NCBI RefSeq assembly: GCF_030389965.1
Contig: NZ_CP128400.1
Coordinates: 1,922,001 to 1,986,000 of the forward strand
Source of the DNA: Candidatus Chlorohelix allophototropha
Lineage (GTDB): Bacteria > Chloroflexota > Chloroflexia > Chloroheliales > Chloroheliaceae
DNA length: 64,000 bases
Direction of reading: 5' to 3'
Below are positions 28,012 to 36,196 of this stretch, piece by piece. Numbering within the stretch: position 1 is the stretch's first letter; the number at the start of each line of letters is the position of its first letter. The notes under the pieces were generated by a model that was given only the letters and a program-made list of their open reading frames with translations, was not told where the DNA came from and did not search any database. The translations under genes were made by a program, and so were the position numbers.

Positions 28012-28914
28012 ATGAAAATACGCTTCTTGCTTATAAATTTGATGCTATTAATGCTATTGGCGGCGTGTGGCGATAATACTGCTACCAACTCAAGCGCGAG
28101 CGGCAAAATCAAAGTGGTGGCGACTACCAGCGTCATTGCCGACATGGCAAAAAACGTGGCGGGAGATCGCGCCGAGATTTACGCCATTCTCAAGCCCGGT
28201 AGGGATGCGCACGATTATGAGCCTACCGCCGAGGATTCCAAAGCGCTGGCTAACGCTCAACTGGTGCTGTCCAACGGGCTAGGGCTGGAAGCGTGGCTGG
28301 ACAAAACGGTGCAGAATAGCGGCACCAAAGCCGCGCTGGTAAAGCTTTCCGATGGCGTGAGCGTGCAGAAAACGGCGCAGGGCGATACCGATCCGCACAT
28401 CTGGCACAGCCCCGACAACGGCAAAATCATGGTGGACAACATCGCGAAGGGGTTGGCGAAGGTGGACGCGGCGGGTAGCGCCACCTATGAAGCCAACGCC
28501 ACCACCTACAAAGCACAAATTGACGATACCACGCGGCAGATGAAAACTTTGCTCGACACTATTCCTGCCGATCGGCGCAAGCTCGTCACCAACCACGAAG
28601 CCTTTACCTACTTTGCCGCTCAGTTCAACCTGAAAATTGTCGGCTCGATAATCCCCAGTTTCGATAGTACCGCCGAGCCGAGCGCACAGGCTCTAACCGA
28701 ATTGGTCAAGAGCATCAAGGCGGAGAAAGTGCCAGCCATTTTCACCGAAACCACCATCAACCCCAAGTTGGCAGAGCAAATCAGCAAGGAAGCAGGCGTG
28801 AAAATCTTCTCCAATCTGTACGGGGATGCGCTAGGCGAACCGGGCAGCGAGGGCGAAACCTATCTCAAGATGCTGCTGTCCAACGCTCGCAATATTGCCA
28901 ACGGCTTGAAATAG
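28012..28914 (+). CDS. Zn/Mn ABC transporter solute-binding lipoprotein (TroA/ZnuA family)
   Basis: A 300-residue cluster A-I metal-binding lipoprotein. Lipobox LLAAC (C19) is followed by G-D-N-T-A-T. The metal ligands expected for the family are present: H67 in 'GRDAHDYEP', H129 in 'TDPHIWHSP', H195 in 'TNHEAF' and D272 in 'LYGDALG'. There is no His-rich loop of the ZnuA type, which leans towards Mn or general Zn/Mn use, but selectivity cannot be fixed. I use the ATG at 28012 (AGAGGG upstream); an open frame continues to 27919 without a better ribosome site. Permeases follow after an intervening Uma2-like gene. Confidence 0.9.
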   Translation: MKIRFLLINLMLLMLLAACGDNTATNSSASGKIKVVATTSVIADMAKNVAGDRAEIYAILKPGRDAHDYEPTAEDSKALANAQLVLSNGLGLEAWLDKTVQNSGTKAALVKLSDGVSVQKTAQGDTDPHIWHSPDNGKIMVDNIAKGLAKVDAAGSATYEANATTYKAQIDDTTRQMKTLLDTIPADRRKLVTNHEAFTYFAAQFNLKIVGSIIPSFDSTAEPSAQALTELVKSIKAEKVPAIFTETTINPKLAEQISKEAGVKIFSNLYGDALGEPGSEGETYLKMLLSNARNIANGLK

Positions 28915-29000
28915 CGGATGCACTATTGCTGTTTTTAGAGCGGTTGTGCTAACATGAGGCAGCTATTGAAATAACCCTGTATTTCGGGAGGCGCAAGCAT

Positions 29001-29705
29001 ATGGCGCTACGCAAAACGGATATTAGCCCTTCAAAACTGGAATATTACTACGATACTCACCCCACTCACGAGGATTTAATGGGCGACAGTTTACCGCAAG
29101 TAACGCTCTTTACCTATCTGCTGGAAGTGCTGAAATGGCTGTACCACAAGGAGGGGTGGATGGTGGCGGGCAATTTCAACCACTACCACGAGGAGATTGA
29201 GAACTCGGAGAATTTAATCGTACCAGACATCGCCTTGTTCAAGGGGATTGAGATAGCAGCGGATGAACAATTGCGTTTATCCAGTTGGGATATGCGCGGC
29301 GGAAAACGCCAATGCCCCCCGCTGGTGTTAGAAGTAAGCTCAGGCAGCACCTACTCCGGCGACATCAACCCGGACAAGAAACCGCGCTCGTATGGCTTGA
29401 TAGGGGTAAAGGAATATTTCAGCTACGACCCCAACGAACCACAAGTATATCCAAAGCGGGTAGGGAAGCGTCTGCTGGGTTGGCGCTATGGGGCTAGCAA
29501 GCAGCCCGAAACGATTCTGCCGGACGAACGCGGCTGGCTTTGGAGCGAGGAATTGGAGAGTTGGTTGGGAGAGGACGGGGCGTATTTGCGCCTGTACGAC
29601 CGGAACGGTGAGATGCGCCCCACTGAAGCCGAAGCCGAGCAAGCGGCGAAAGAGGCGGCATGGGCTAAGTTGCGCGAGTTGGGCATTGACCCTGAGCAGT
29701 TGTAG
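29001..29705 (+). CDS. Uma2-family (DUF820) putative endonuclease-fold protein
   Basis: A 234-residue protein of the Uma2/DUF820 group (PD-(D/E)XK-like restriction-endonuclease fold). Core: 'LVIYLLEVLKWLY'-type helix, 'NLIVPDIALFKG' (first acidic residue), 'PPLVLEVSSGSTYSGD' (E of the ExV motif) and 'YGLIGVKEYFSYDP'. A Glu/Ala-rich helical tail 'EAEAEQAAKEAAWAKLRELG' is common in cyanobacterial and Chloroflexota members. Family activity is largely untested. It sits between the metal-binding protein and the two permeases, where many such operons carry the ATPase gene. GGGAGG precedes the ATG. Confidence 0.82.
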   Translation: MALRKTDISPSKLEYYYDTHPTHEDLMGDSLPQVTLFTYLLEVLKWLYHKEGWMVAGNFNHYHEEIENSENLIVPDIALFKGIEIAADEQLRLSSWDMRGGKRQCPPLVLEVSSGSTYSGDINPDKKPRSYGLIGVKEYFSYDPNEPQVYPKRVGKRLLGWRYGASKQPETILPDERGWLWSEELESWLGEDGAYLRLYDRNGEMRPTEAEAEQAAKEAAWAKLRELGIDPEQL

Positions 29706-29724
29706 CCTCCCTAACCGATAAATT

Positions 29725-30594
29725 ATGTTGGATTGGTTAATCGAACCCTTCACCACCGCCTTTACCCAAAACGCCCTGAAAGAACTGGCGTTGATTAGCG
29801 TACTTTCGGGGGTGGTGGGCGTGTACGTGGTATTGCGGGGCATCGCCTTTATCGTGGACGGACTGTCGCATGCCATCTTGCCGGGAATCGCGGTGGCGCT
29901 ACTGATGGGCGGTAACACCTTTGCGGGCGCGTTCGTAGCGGCGTTGGTAGTGACGGTGCTGGTGAGCTTTACCAGTCGCCATGAGCAGGTCAGCGAAGAT
30001 TCGGCAACGGGCATTTTCTTCACGGGGGCGTTTGCGTTGGGCGTAATTCTAACCACGCTGGCGTTATCGGACAAAAGCCTTCGGGGTACTTCGGTGGACA
30101 TCCTGTTCGGGCAACTCTTCGGCGTAACCGAGCAAGACCTTACCAATACGCTGTTAGTGGGCGGGTTGGTGACGCTGCTGTTTGTGGCGTTGCGCAAGGA
30201 ACTGCTGTTGAGCAGCTTCGACCCCTCGATGTCACGCGCAATGGGCTATAGCGGTTGGTGGCTCGACTTAGCGTTGTATCTGGGAGTCGCGCTCACGGTG
30301 GTAGTGGCGTTGCCCGCCGTTGGCAATATTTTGGTGCTGGCATTCCTCATCACGCCTGCTGCTACGGCGCGTCTGCTCACCGATAGGCTCTACCGCTTGA
30401 TAATTCTCAGCGCGGTTTTCGCCTTCCTAGCCAGCCTCATTGGCATCTATCTTTCCTATTATATGCGTTTGGCGGGAGGCGCATCCATCGTGACGGTTTC
30501 AAGCTTGCTTTTCTTGTTGGCGTTGACATTTTCTCCGCGCTACGGTTGGCTGAGTCGTTTCCGCCGAAAGGAGTCGCCTGCCAATGTGGGATGA
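29725..30594 (+). CDS. Zn/Mn ABC transporter permease (ZnuB/MntB type) 1
   Basis: A 289-residue ABC-3 family permease with eight or nine TM helices. Motifs: 'VYVVLRGIAFIVDGLSHAILPGIAVA' near the N-terminus and 'VALPAVGNILVLAFLITPAATARLLTDRL' in the ATPase-contact region. It moves a divalent metal delivered by the TroA-like lipoprotein. It overlaps the second permease gene by 11 bp, so the two are translated together and probably form a heterodimer. The start lies 19 bp after the Uma2 gene with a weak ribosome site. No ATPase gene is present in the window. Confidence 0.9.
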   Translation: MLDWLIEPFTTAFTQNALKELALISVLSGVVGVYVVLRGIAFIVDGLSHAILPGIAVALLMGGNTFAGAFVAALVVTVLVSFTSRHEQVSEDSATGIFFTGAFALGVILTTLALSDKSLRGTSVDILFGQLFGVTEQDLTNTLLVGGLVTLLFVALRKELLLSSFDPSMSRAMGYSGWWLDLALYLGVALTVVVALPAVGNILVLAFLITPAATARLLTDRLYRLIILSAVFAFLASLIGIYLSYYMRLAGGASIVTVSSLLFLLALTFSPRYGWLSRFRRKESPANVG

Positions 30595-31441
30595 TGTAAC
30601 CCGCTTCCTGCTCGAACCGCTCTCTGCGCCCTATGTGCAACGCGCCTTGCTGGAAATCGCTATTCTGAGCGTGGCAGTGGCGATAGTCGGTACATATGTG
30701 GTGTTGCGCGGCTTGAGCTTCCTCACGCTGGCGCTCTCCCACGCCATCTTTCCGGGGGTGGTGCTTGCCGCGCTGCTGGGCTGGAATATGCTGCTAACCA
30801 GCATGGTGGTAGCGGTGGGTATCAGCCTATTAATCGGCTTGAGCAGTCGCAATTCGCGAGTCGGTCACGCCTCCGCGATCGGCACGATTTACACCGGGGC
30901 GTTCGCGGCTGGCATTATGCTCATCAGTAGCGCGGGGCTGTTTCGCCGCCTGAGCGAGTTCCTGTTCGGGCGACTCTTTGCAGTAGGTGACGATGATATT
31001 GTGATTGCGGCTGTCGTGACTCTGCTGGTGATATTGGCGTATGGGCTGGCGCGTAAGGAGATTTTGCTGGTGTCGTTCGACCGGGCGATGGCGATGGCGC
31101 AGGGTTTACCTGTCGCGCTGCTGGAATTGGGCTTTCTGGCGTTGCTCTCGCTGGTGGTGGTAGCCGCACTTCCGGCGGTTGGCAACATCCAAACGGTGGC
31201 GTTGCTGGTCACGCCTCCCGCTACGGCGCGTCTGCTCACCGACCGACTGCGCATGGTCATGCTGCTGTCGGGTCTGCTTTCGCTGCTAGGTGGAGTGATG
31301 GGCGTGTATCTGGCGTGGCATCTGAATCTGGTGTCGGGCGCAATGGTGGTGCTGGTGCTGACCATTTTCTTCCTGCTGGCGTACTTCCTCTCGCCCCGCT
31401 ACGGGCTACTCACCCGCCGTCTACGTCCCGCCCGCGCTTGA
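30584..31441 (+). CDS. Zn/Mn ABC transporter permease (ZnuB/MntB type) 2
   Basis: A 285-residue paralogue of the preceding permease. The same motifs appear: 'TYVVLRGLSFLTLALSHAIFPGVVLA' and 'AALPAVGNIQTVALLVTPPATARLLTDRL'. The ATG lies inside the upstream gene with AAAGGAG before it. Two-permease arrangements are typical of Tro/Mts/Sit-type Mn/Fe/Zn importers, which use heterodimeric membrane domains. A hairpin terminator follows the stop. Confidence 0.9.
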   Translation: MWDDVTRFLLEPLSAPYVQRALLEIAILSVAVAIVGTYVVLRGLSFLTLALSHAIFPGVVLAALLGWNMLLTSMVVAVGISLLIGLSSRNSRVGHASAIGTIYTGAFAAGIMLISSAGLFRRLSEFLFGRLFAVGDDDIVIAAVVTLLVILAYGLARKEILLVSFDRAMAMAQGLPVALLELGFLALLSLVVVAALPAVGNIQTVALLVTPPATARLLTDRLRMVMLLSGLLSLLGGVMGVYLAWHLNLVSGAMVVLVLTIFFLLAYFLSPRYGLLTRRLRPARA

Positions 31442-31452
31442 ATCAATAAGCC

Positions 31453-31485
31453 CTCTCCCGCCGAACGATTCCGGCGATAGGAGAG
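31453..31485. terminator. Hairpin between convergent genes
   Basis: CTCTCC-C-GCCG ... GGCG-ATA-GGAGAG forms a two-part stem between the second metal permease and the small Lys-rich gene on the opposite strand. Confidence 0.5.
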
Positions 31486-31497
31486 AGTCGAGGATTA

Positions 31498-31695
31498 CTA
31501 TTTCTTGTGTTTGTTTTTCTGCTTGCCTACAGTTTCCACTTTCTCCTTAGCCGCATCAACCACTTTCCCGGTCGCAGTTTGGAGCTTAGCAACAGCTTCT
31601 TTGGCGAGCAGTTCCGCATCACTCATCACATCTCCCGCTTTGACCGCAACTACTTTAGCTTTACCTTTAGCTTTGTTGTGTTTGCCAAGTTTCAT
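31498..31695 (-). CDS. Small Lys/Ala-rich protein (CsbD- or histone-H1-like composition)
   Basis: A 65-residue, strongly basic, helical protein (MKLGKHNKAKGKAK ... KVVDAAKEKVETVGKQKNKHKK). Its amphipathic Ala/Lys/Val pattern resembles CsbD-type stress proteins or small nucleoid-binding proteins, but the match is by composition only. GGAGG precedes the ATG. Upstream lies one of two copies of a conserved non-coding block (31775-31890). The neighbours GlsB/YeaQ and YggT fit a stress or envelope setting. Confidence 0.6.
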   Translation of the reverse strand: MKLGKHNKAKGKAKVVAVKAGDVMSDAELLAKEAVAKLQTATGKVVDAAKEKVETVGKQKNKHKK

Positions 31696-31774
31696 TATTC
31701 AATCCTCCATTATAAGGTTCTAAAAAGTTTTAAGTTTGGTGTCTAAAATGCCAATGGAAATTTCAAGAGCTGCC

Positions 31775-31890
31775 GAGGGGTTCACGCTTAAGCATTTTTG
31801 GGAAAAGAAATATAGTTAAGCGACAGTTTCTTGCCTAATAGCAGGATAAGCCAAAAAAGAAATACTGTCTGTCTGTTACCGCACTTAGGG
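31775..31890 (+). repeat. Conserved non-coding block, copy 1
   Basis: About 115 bp that reappears at 34157-34276 at roughly three-quarters identity by eye. Shared stretches include GAGGGGT, TTAAGCATTT, AGCGACAGTTTCTTGC and GTCTGTCTGTTACCGCACTTA. It has no coding pattern. A strong hairpin with a T-run follows at 31908-31934, so copy 1 could be a small plus-strand transcript or an upstream control region for the minus-strand gene at 31498-31695. Confidence 0.6.
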
Positions 31891-31907
31891 ACAGGACTTA
31901 GTAATAA

Positions 31908-31934
31908 AAAGCCGGGTGACTTATTCCCGGCTTT
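31908..31934 (+). terminator. Terminator-like hairpin
   Basis: AAAGCCGGG-TGACTTATT-CCCGGCTTT. It is symmetrical enough to act on either strand and follows the conserved block on the plus strand; on the minus strand it follows the response-regulator gene. Confidence 0.7.
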
Positions 31935-31990
31935 AAGGTTATGCTGCTCATCGAGGAAAAGCTCGAGGGGTCAATAGTCTAAATGCAAGC

Positions 31991-32359
31991 TTAACCAGCT
32001 TGCTCTTGAATAGAAGAGAAGGGTAGTAGTTTTCTCAGTTCAGGAAATATGTAGGGCTTTTTAATCACACCCATTATACTGATACCCACAACCTTTTCTA
32101 ACTCATCATCAAAGTCAGTAAAAATTAAAAATTCAGTGGCTTGCATACCGGAAATTGCTTGAATATCCCTACACAAATCAATACCAGACTTAGAGGTAAT
32201 AATATTATCCATTAACACAATCTGGGGCTTGAATTCAACCGCTCTCCAGAACCCTTCCCTATAACTGCCGGCTTCCACCACATCATAACCATACGGTTTG
32301 AGAATTATACGGACGATATTTCTGAAGTCGTGGTCACCATTAACAATTAGAATCACCAT
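31991..32359 (-). CDS. Single-domain response regulator
   Basis: A 122-residue CheY-like receiver without an output domain. It starts MVILIVNGDHD, supplying the acidic pocket (D9, D11). The phospho-Asp is D51 in 'QIVLMDNIITSKSG', the conserved Thr/Ser switch is in 'FLIFTDFDDE', and the Lys is in 'IKKPY'. I choose the ATG at 32359 because GGAGG lies upstream; the frame is open to 32386. It may relay phosphate from one of the hybrid kinases in this window, which lack adjacent partners, but that is only inference. Confidence 0.85.
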   Translation of the reverse strand: MVILIVNGDHDFRNIVRIILKPYGYDVVEAGSYREGFWRAVEFKPQIVLMDNIITSKSGIDLCRDIQAISGMQATEFLIFTDFDDELEKVVGISIMGVIKKPYIFPELRKLLPFSSIQEQAG

Positions 32360-32386
32360 GGGTAATAATCCTCCACCCAACCTCAA

Positions 32387-32948
32387 CCTAATATATTTAT
32401 TTTAATTAAAACTAGCTAGTAAAAAAAGAGTGGCTGGTTAGAGCCACCCCATTGTTTTTCGTGTGGCTATAAACATACCTATCGCGCCATTGCGATAAGC
32501 TAAATAATTCAACCAACTTCCCCAAGAAGTAGGCTAAATTTAAGATTTGTCTAATGTTTGTGCTGCTAAAAATAAAGAGGGAGGATGTATTCTAAAATAT
32601 GGTGCTAAGATTCTTTATCTAAGCTAGAATTACTACGCTAACTGAGCTTAATTCTGCTCGTTAACTCATAAAAGCATCTACACTCCTACTTGTTAGGAGA
32701 AATAGGCAAGCAAACAATGTTCAAGAATTTTTTCACAAAAGTTTTATTAGTAGTTTATTATACCATTAATTTATTTAAATAGAAAGGGGGTATAGTATAT
32801 GTGTTATTCTAGCTATGATTTTTTTACATATACTTTAATAGATACTTCCCAAAGGAAGGTTCATCGTGGGTTATTCCTGAATCTTACAATAATACGTGAG
32901 GGAGCTATAGCCGCATCGGCTACAGCCACCTCATGCAGTTGCGCTTAA
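32387..32948. other. Long intergenic region without a supported gene
   Basis: An AT-rich stretch of about 560 bp. Visible elements are a small hairpin GTGGCTGGTTAGAGCCAC near 32432-32449 and a stem (TAGCCG-CAT-CGGCTA) near 32907-32921, just beyond the stop of the GlsB/YeaQ gene. A 49-codon plus-strand frame with a ribosome-site-like sequence is present at 32799 but is not convincing. Confidence 0.4.
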
Positions 32949-33212
32949 TTAACTACGCAACCGGGTTCCACTTAGCATTCGGTAGACTCCAATCAAGATA
33001 ACTGCGCCTCCGATTGATACCAAAATAGTAGGTATGTTGATCCCGGTAGTGTAATCAACCCCGGTAACCACGCCTAAGAGGAACCCACCTAACATAGCGC
33101 CCAATACACCTAGCACTAGGTCGGCAACTAAGCCACCCGCCCCGCTACTCATAATCATGTTAGCAATCCAGCCAGCGATCAAGCCGACTACGATCCATGC
33201 AACAATACTCAT
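32949..33212 (-). CDS. GlsB/YeaQ/YmgE-family stress-response membrane protein
   Basis: An 87-residue protein with three TM helices, Gly-rich: 'IVAWIVVGLIAGWIANMIM', 'LVADLVLGVLGAMLGGFLLG' and 'IPTILVSIGGAVILIGVYRML'. This is the pattern of the transglycosylase-associated (YeaQ/GlsB) family, induced under envelope or acid stress in several bacteria. I start at the ATG at 33212, spaced 8 nt from AAAGGAG; ATGs at 33218 and 33281 are too close to or upstream of that site. YggT lies next upstream on the same strand. Confidence 0.88.
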   Translation of the reverse strand: MSIVAWIVVGLIAGWIANMIMSSGAGGLVADLVLGVLGAMLGGFLLGVVTGVDYTTGINIPTILVSIGGAVILIGVYRMLSGTRLRS

Positions 33213-33301
33213 ATACATATCTCCTTTTTGTTTTATTCTCAAATTTAGTAAAGATAAATTCAGAAGGGCTATGCCGAACATATACCCTTCTATTTTTTAA
33301 G

Positions 33302-33895
33302 CTAAAACTTACGACGGCTAGAAGTCGAATAAATTTCTTTGCTGCTACGGTTAGGTTCAAACACTATATATAGTAGCCTGACCATTCCATAAGCAAATAA
33401 AGAATAAATAACCATTGCCAGTAAGGTAGAGAATTCTATAACCCCGACTCGATTAAGCACTTGGTCATTATTGAAAATGCCATTGAAAGGCGCAACAAAC
33501 GGGGCGCTAAAGTTGTAAATAAAGTTGGCAAAACCGGAACCATTATCCGCACTGATAAAGCGTAAGAGCACACGTAGCGCCAACAATACTTCTAAAATAC
33601 CCAATACAAAGTAGATTATCTGAGTTGTCCGTTCTAATATATTATTGCGGCGAGTGAAGGGGTCATCTACTACTTGCTCTTGCTTTTCCACTAATGCCCC
33701 GGTTGGGTCATAATAGCTCTGGCGAACGGTTTCCACACTAGCGTTACCTGCCTGAGAATAGTTTCGCTGGTTATTAATCGGCTGAGGGATCGGCTGATCC
33801 GGCATTAAAGGCGGTTGGTTAACCGGCGGGTTTGAATCGATCACAATATCTCCGGTCAGGTTGCCCCTTCTTTGTGGGTCTAGAGGTGAATCCAT
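33302..33895 (-). CDS. YggT-family membrane protein with disordered N-terminal tail
   Basis: A 197-residue protein. The first 90 residues are polar and Pro/Asn/Gln-rich (DPQRRGNLTGD ... NQPPLMPDQPIPQP). The second half is a YggT domain: 'ILEVLLALRVLLRFISADNGSGFANFIYNFSAPFVAPFNGIF' followed by a TM ending 'YGMVRLLYIVF'. YggT proteins are linked to osmotic tolerance and membrane-complex assembly. TAGGAG precedes the ATG. The N-terminal extension is longer than in the E. coli protein. Confidence 0.85.
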   Translation of the reverse strand: MDSPLDPQRRGNLTGDIVIDSNPPVNQPPLMPDQPIPQPINNQRNYSQAGNASVETVRQSYYDPTGALVEKQEQVVDDPFTRRNNILERTTQIIYFVLGILEVLLALRVLLRFISADNGSGFANFIYNFSAPFVAPFNGIFNNDQVLNRVGVIEFSTLLAMVIYSLFAYGMVRLLYIVFEPNRSSKEIYSTSSRRKF

Positions 33896-33957
33896 ATATT
33901 TTGTCTCCTATTTCCCGGTTGTTTTAGAACGCCGGGACGCTTTTTTAAAGGTATTTT

Positions 33958-34137
33958 GTAACTACTCAGCCCTTGAAACGAATTAACGAAAAGGGGGTGT
34001 AACCCTACGGGTTCATACCCTTTCAGGGCACAGGCAGACAGGGGGGAATTTCCCCGCCGGGGTCATAGGGATGTTCCCTATAACTCCACGCTCTCTCCTT
34101 TTCCCCTTGAAGGGGTTAGGGGGTAAATTGTTGTTAC
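33958..34137 (-). repeat. MITE-like element, longer diverged copy
   Basis: Left end GTAACTACTCA matches the MITE terminus exactly apart from known variation. The next bases, read on the minus strand, match the right end of the 3527-3661 copy (CCCCCTTTTCGTTAATTCGT). The other end (around 34127-34137) is eroded. It is 180 bp, with an extra GGGTTCATACCC palindrome. Confidence 0.7.
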
Positions 34138-34156
34138 CTTTTTTTGATTCTCAAGA

Positions 34157-34276
34157 GTTGAGGGGTCTTTTCACGTTTAAGCATTTCAGGGAGAAGAGAT
34201 ATAGTTACAGCGACAGTTTCTTGCTTAATAATAGAATACGCCAGAAAAGGAACGTGGTCTGTCTGTTACCGCACTT
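34157..34276 (+). repeat. Conserved non-coding block, copy 2
   Basis: Partner of 31775-31890 (see that entry), in the same orientation. Here it lies between the YggT gene (minus) and the pseudo-hydrolase gene (plus). The rest of the gap, 34277-34587, shows no gene, only AT-rich sequence that must contain the promoter of the following gene. Confidence 0.6.
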
Positions 34277-34587
34277 ATAGAATAATCGCCATTTCATTAT
34301 GCACCCGATCGGATTCTTGTGGGGATTCATTGTATGTGTGATAGCGAACCGACTATTTTAGTTAGTTGCCCTATGCTTATAACTAAAGGATGGAACTTTT
34401 TGGAAACCTGTTTGTAATGGGGGAAAGATTTGTGAAGTCATAATCACTTTATAGATCCCTTATAGGTACTCCCTAACAAAGGTAATACCCAAATGTAGAG
34501 AATTGCTATTTTATGGTGGCATAATTCTTGCTTTCTTATAGAATCAGACATTGTTCAGAAACTATTTTAACGAAAGAGGATAAGCCC

Positions 34588-36135
34588 ATGTTTAATAAAC
34601 AAACCAATAAGAAGTTGCACTTGTTCCGAAAACAAGCCGATAAAAAACTTCATAATTGGCAAAAACAGACAAATAAATTAATAGACTCGCTTGAGCCTGA
34701 GAAGAAATTTAACAACGCGGTGCATCAGGTTGAGAAATTGCCCGGCATGGTCGGCGACTTCGTTGGTCAGCTTGAAACCGAGAAGAAATTTAACAACGCT
34801 GTCCATCAGGTCGAGAAATTGCCCGGCATGGTCGGCGATTTCGTGGGTCAGCTTGAAACCGAGAAGAAATTTAACAACGCTGTCCATCAGGTCGAGAAAT
34901 TGCCCGGTATGGTCGGCGATTTCGTGAGTCAGCTTGAGCCTGAGAAAAAGTTGGCTGAGGTTAAGGAACAATTAACCAAAATGGTTGAAAAACAACCAGC
35001 CATCTCAGAAATGAAGTTGCCGAACAATAAGTTGTCCGCGAAAGCTGCCAAAGAGTTGAAAAACTTTGGAGCGCAAGCGGTGGTGCTTAACGGTAAGTAT
35101 GAGAAACCCAAGAAGGAAAAACACTTTATCCGTAACACTATAGGATTAACTGCCTTAACGGCAGCAGGACTCAACTGGAACAATAAGCGTTTGTGGAATA
35201 ATGTGCCAATCCTCGAAAGCAAATTAGTGGGGCAGGGACAGAATTTCATCTCGCGTTGGGGTCAAATTTTCTATAAAGAGGCAGGAAATGTCGAAAATCC
35301 CCCGATTGTGCTGGTACATGGCATAGGGGCAGGCGCGAGTAGCTACGAATGGCGTAGGAATTTTGAAGCGCTGGCGCAAGATTACCATGTTTATGCCTAT
35401 GACTTGTTAGGCTTTGGTAAGAGCGAACATTCACCCCTGATTTCCTACACCGCCGAGCTATATATCAACCTGATGGCAGATTTTCTGCGAATAGTGGTGA
35501 AAAAACCCGCCGGGTTGGTGGCATCCTCCCTATCGGCGGGGCATGCTATCCAAGTGGCGCATCGCCACCCTGAACTGGTAAACGCGTTGGTACTGTTAGA
35601 ACCGAGCGGAATTAACAGGGCTGCCGGAATTTCCGGCGCTAATGTTACAGGAAGTTATAGCTACCCCTTCTTGCGGTTGCCGATATTAGGGCAGGGATTA
35701 TTTAGCTTCGTAGCCTCTCGCTTTAATATTCGCTCATTTATGCAAAACCAGCTTTATTATGATACGAGTCAGGTTAAATACGAGCTAGTAGAGCATTACT
35801 ACATTGCCGCCCACCAAAAGGGAGCAGAACACGCGCCACTTGCCTTTTTGGCGGGCAAGCTCAATGCGAATTTTAGCTCAGCTTTCGGTAAGTTGCAGCA
35901 ACCCGTGGTGCTAGTGTGGGGTAGGGAATCACGGATTACCCCAATCCAAGAGGCGTACAAACTTGTACAACAGTTGCCCAAAGCTGAGCTTAAAATTTTG
36001 GATGATACCCGAATGGCTTGCAATGACGAAAAGCCCTTCCAGTTCAACCAGATTGTAAGCGAGCTTATGAGCAAAAGCAGCCTCAAAAATGACAACCATA
36101 CAGTTCTGAAAGACATATCAGCCACACTCGGCTAA
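34588..36135 (+). CDS. Alpha/beta-hydrolase-fold protein with tandem 27-aa repeats; catalytic residues lost
   Basis: A 515-residue protein. Residues 1-35 are Lys/Gln-rich. Three near-perfect 27-residue repeats (EPEKKFNNAVHQVEKLPGMV...) and a partial fourth follow (about 36-125). A basic linker and weakly hydrophobic stretch precede an alpha/beta-hydrolase domain from about 233: oxyanion motif 'LVHGIGAGASSYEW', 'YDLLGFGKSEHS', and nucleophile elbow A-S-S-L-S with S314. The acid position (W-G-R-E-S, S448) has Ser for Asp and the His position (D-D-T-R-M-A-C-N-D-E-K-P, M476) has Met for His. It is therefore probably a non-catalytic scaffold or binding protein. I start at 34588 (GAGGATAAGCCC upstream) rather than 34528. 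Confidence 0.82.
   Translation: MFNKQTNKKLHLFRKQADKKLHNWQKQTNKLIDSLEPEKKFNNAVHQVEKLPGMVGDFVGQLETEKKFNNAVHQVEKLPGMVGDFVGQLETEKKFNNAVHQVEKLPGMVGDFVSQLEPEKKLAEVKEQLTKMVEKQPAISEMKLPNNKLSAKAAKELKNFGAQAVVLNGKYEKPKKEKHFIRNTIGLTALTAAGLNWNNKRLWNNVPILESKLVGQGQNFISRWGQIFYKEAGNVENPPIVLVHGIGAGASSYEWRRNFEALAQDYHVYAYDLLGFGKSEHSPLISYTAELYINLMADFLRIVVKKPAGLVASSLSAGHAIQVAHRHPELVNALVLLEPSGINRAAGISGANVTGSYSYPFLRLPILGQGLFSFVASRFNIRSFMQNQLYYDTSQVKYELVEHYYIAAHQKGAEHAPLAFLAGKLNANFSSAFGKLQQPVVLVWGRESRITPIQEAYKLVQQLPKAELKILDDTRMACNDEKPFQFNQIVSELMSKSSLKNDNHTVLKDISATLG
34693..34935 (+). repeat. Three tandem 81-bp in-frame repeats
   Basis: Units 34693-34773, 34774-34854 and 34855-34935 are nearly identical at DNA level, and a partial fourth begins at 34936. 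Low synonymous divergence means recent expansion or gene conversion. Confidence 0.9.
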
Positions 36136-36163
36136 TTCTGTGTGATTAACAAAGCTAAAAACA

Positions 36164-36196
36164 GGTTGGGATATTTTATCCCAGCCTTTATTTTTT
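36164..36196 (+). terminator. Rho-independent terminator of the pseudo-hydrolase gene
   Basis: GGTTGGGAT-ATTTT-ATCCCAGCC followed by TTTATTTTTT. Beyond it, 36197-36413 carries no supported gene. Confidence 0.8.

Noticed and set aside
32799-32948. 49-codon plus-strand frame with GGGGG-type ribosome site
   Set aside because: The second half runs through a hairpin and ends across the GlsB/YeaQ stop; the composition (Ala/Ser/Cys tail) does not look like a conserved protein.
34693-34935. Regular 81-bp repeats considered as a CRISPR-like array
   Set aside because: The units are contiguous without spacers and in frame within a coding sequence.
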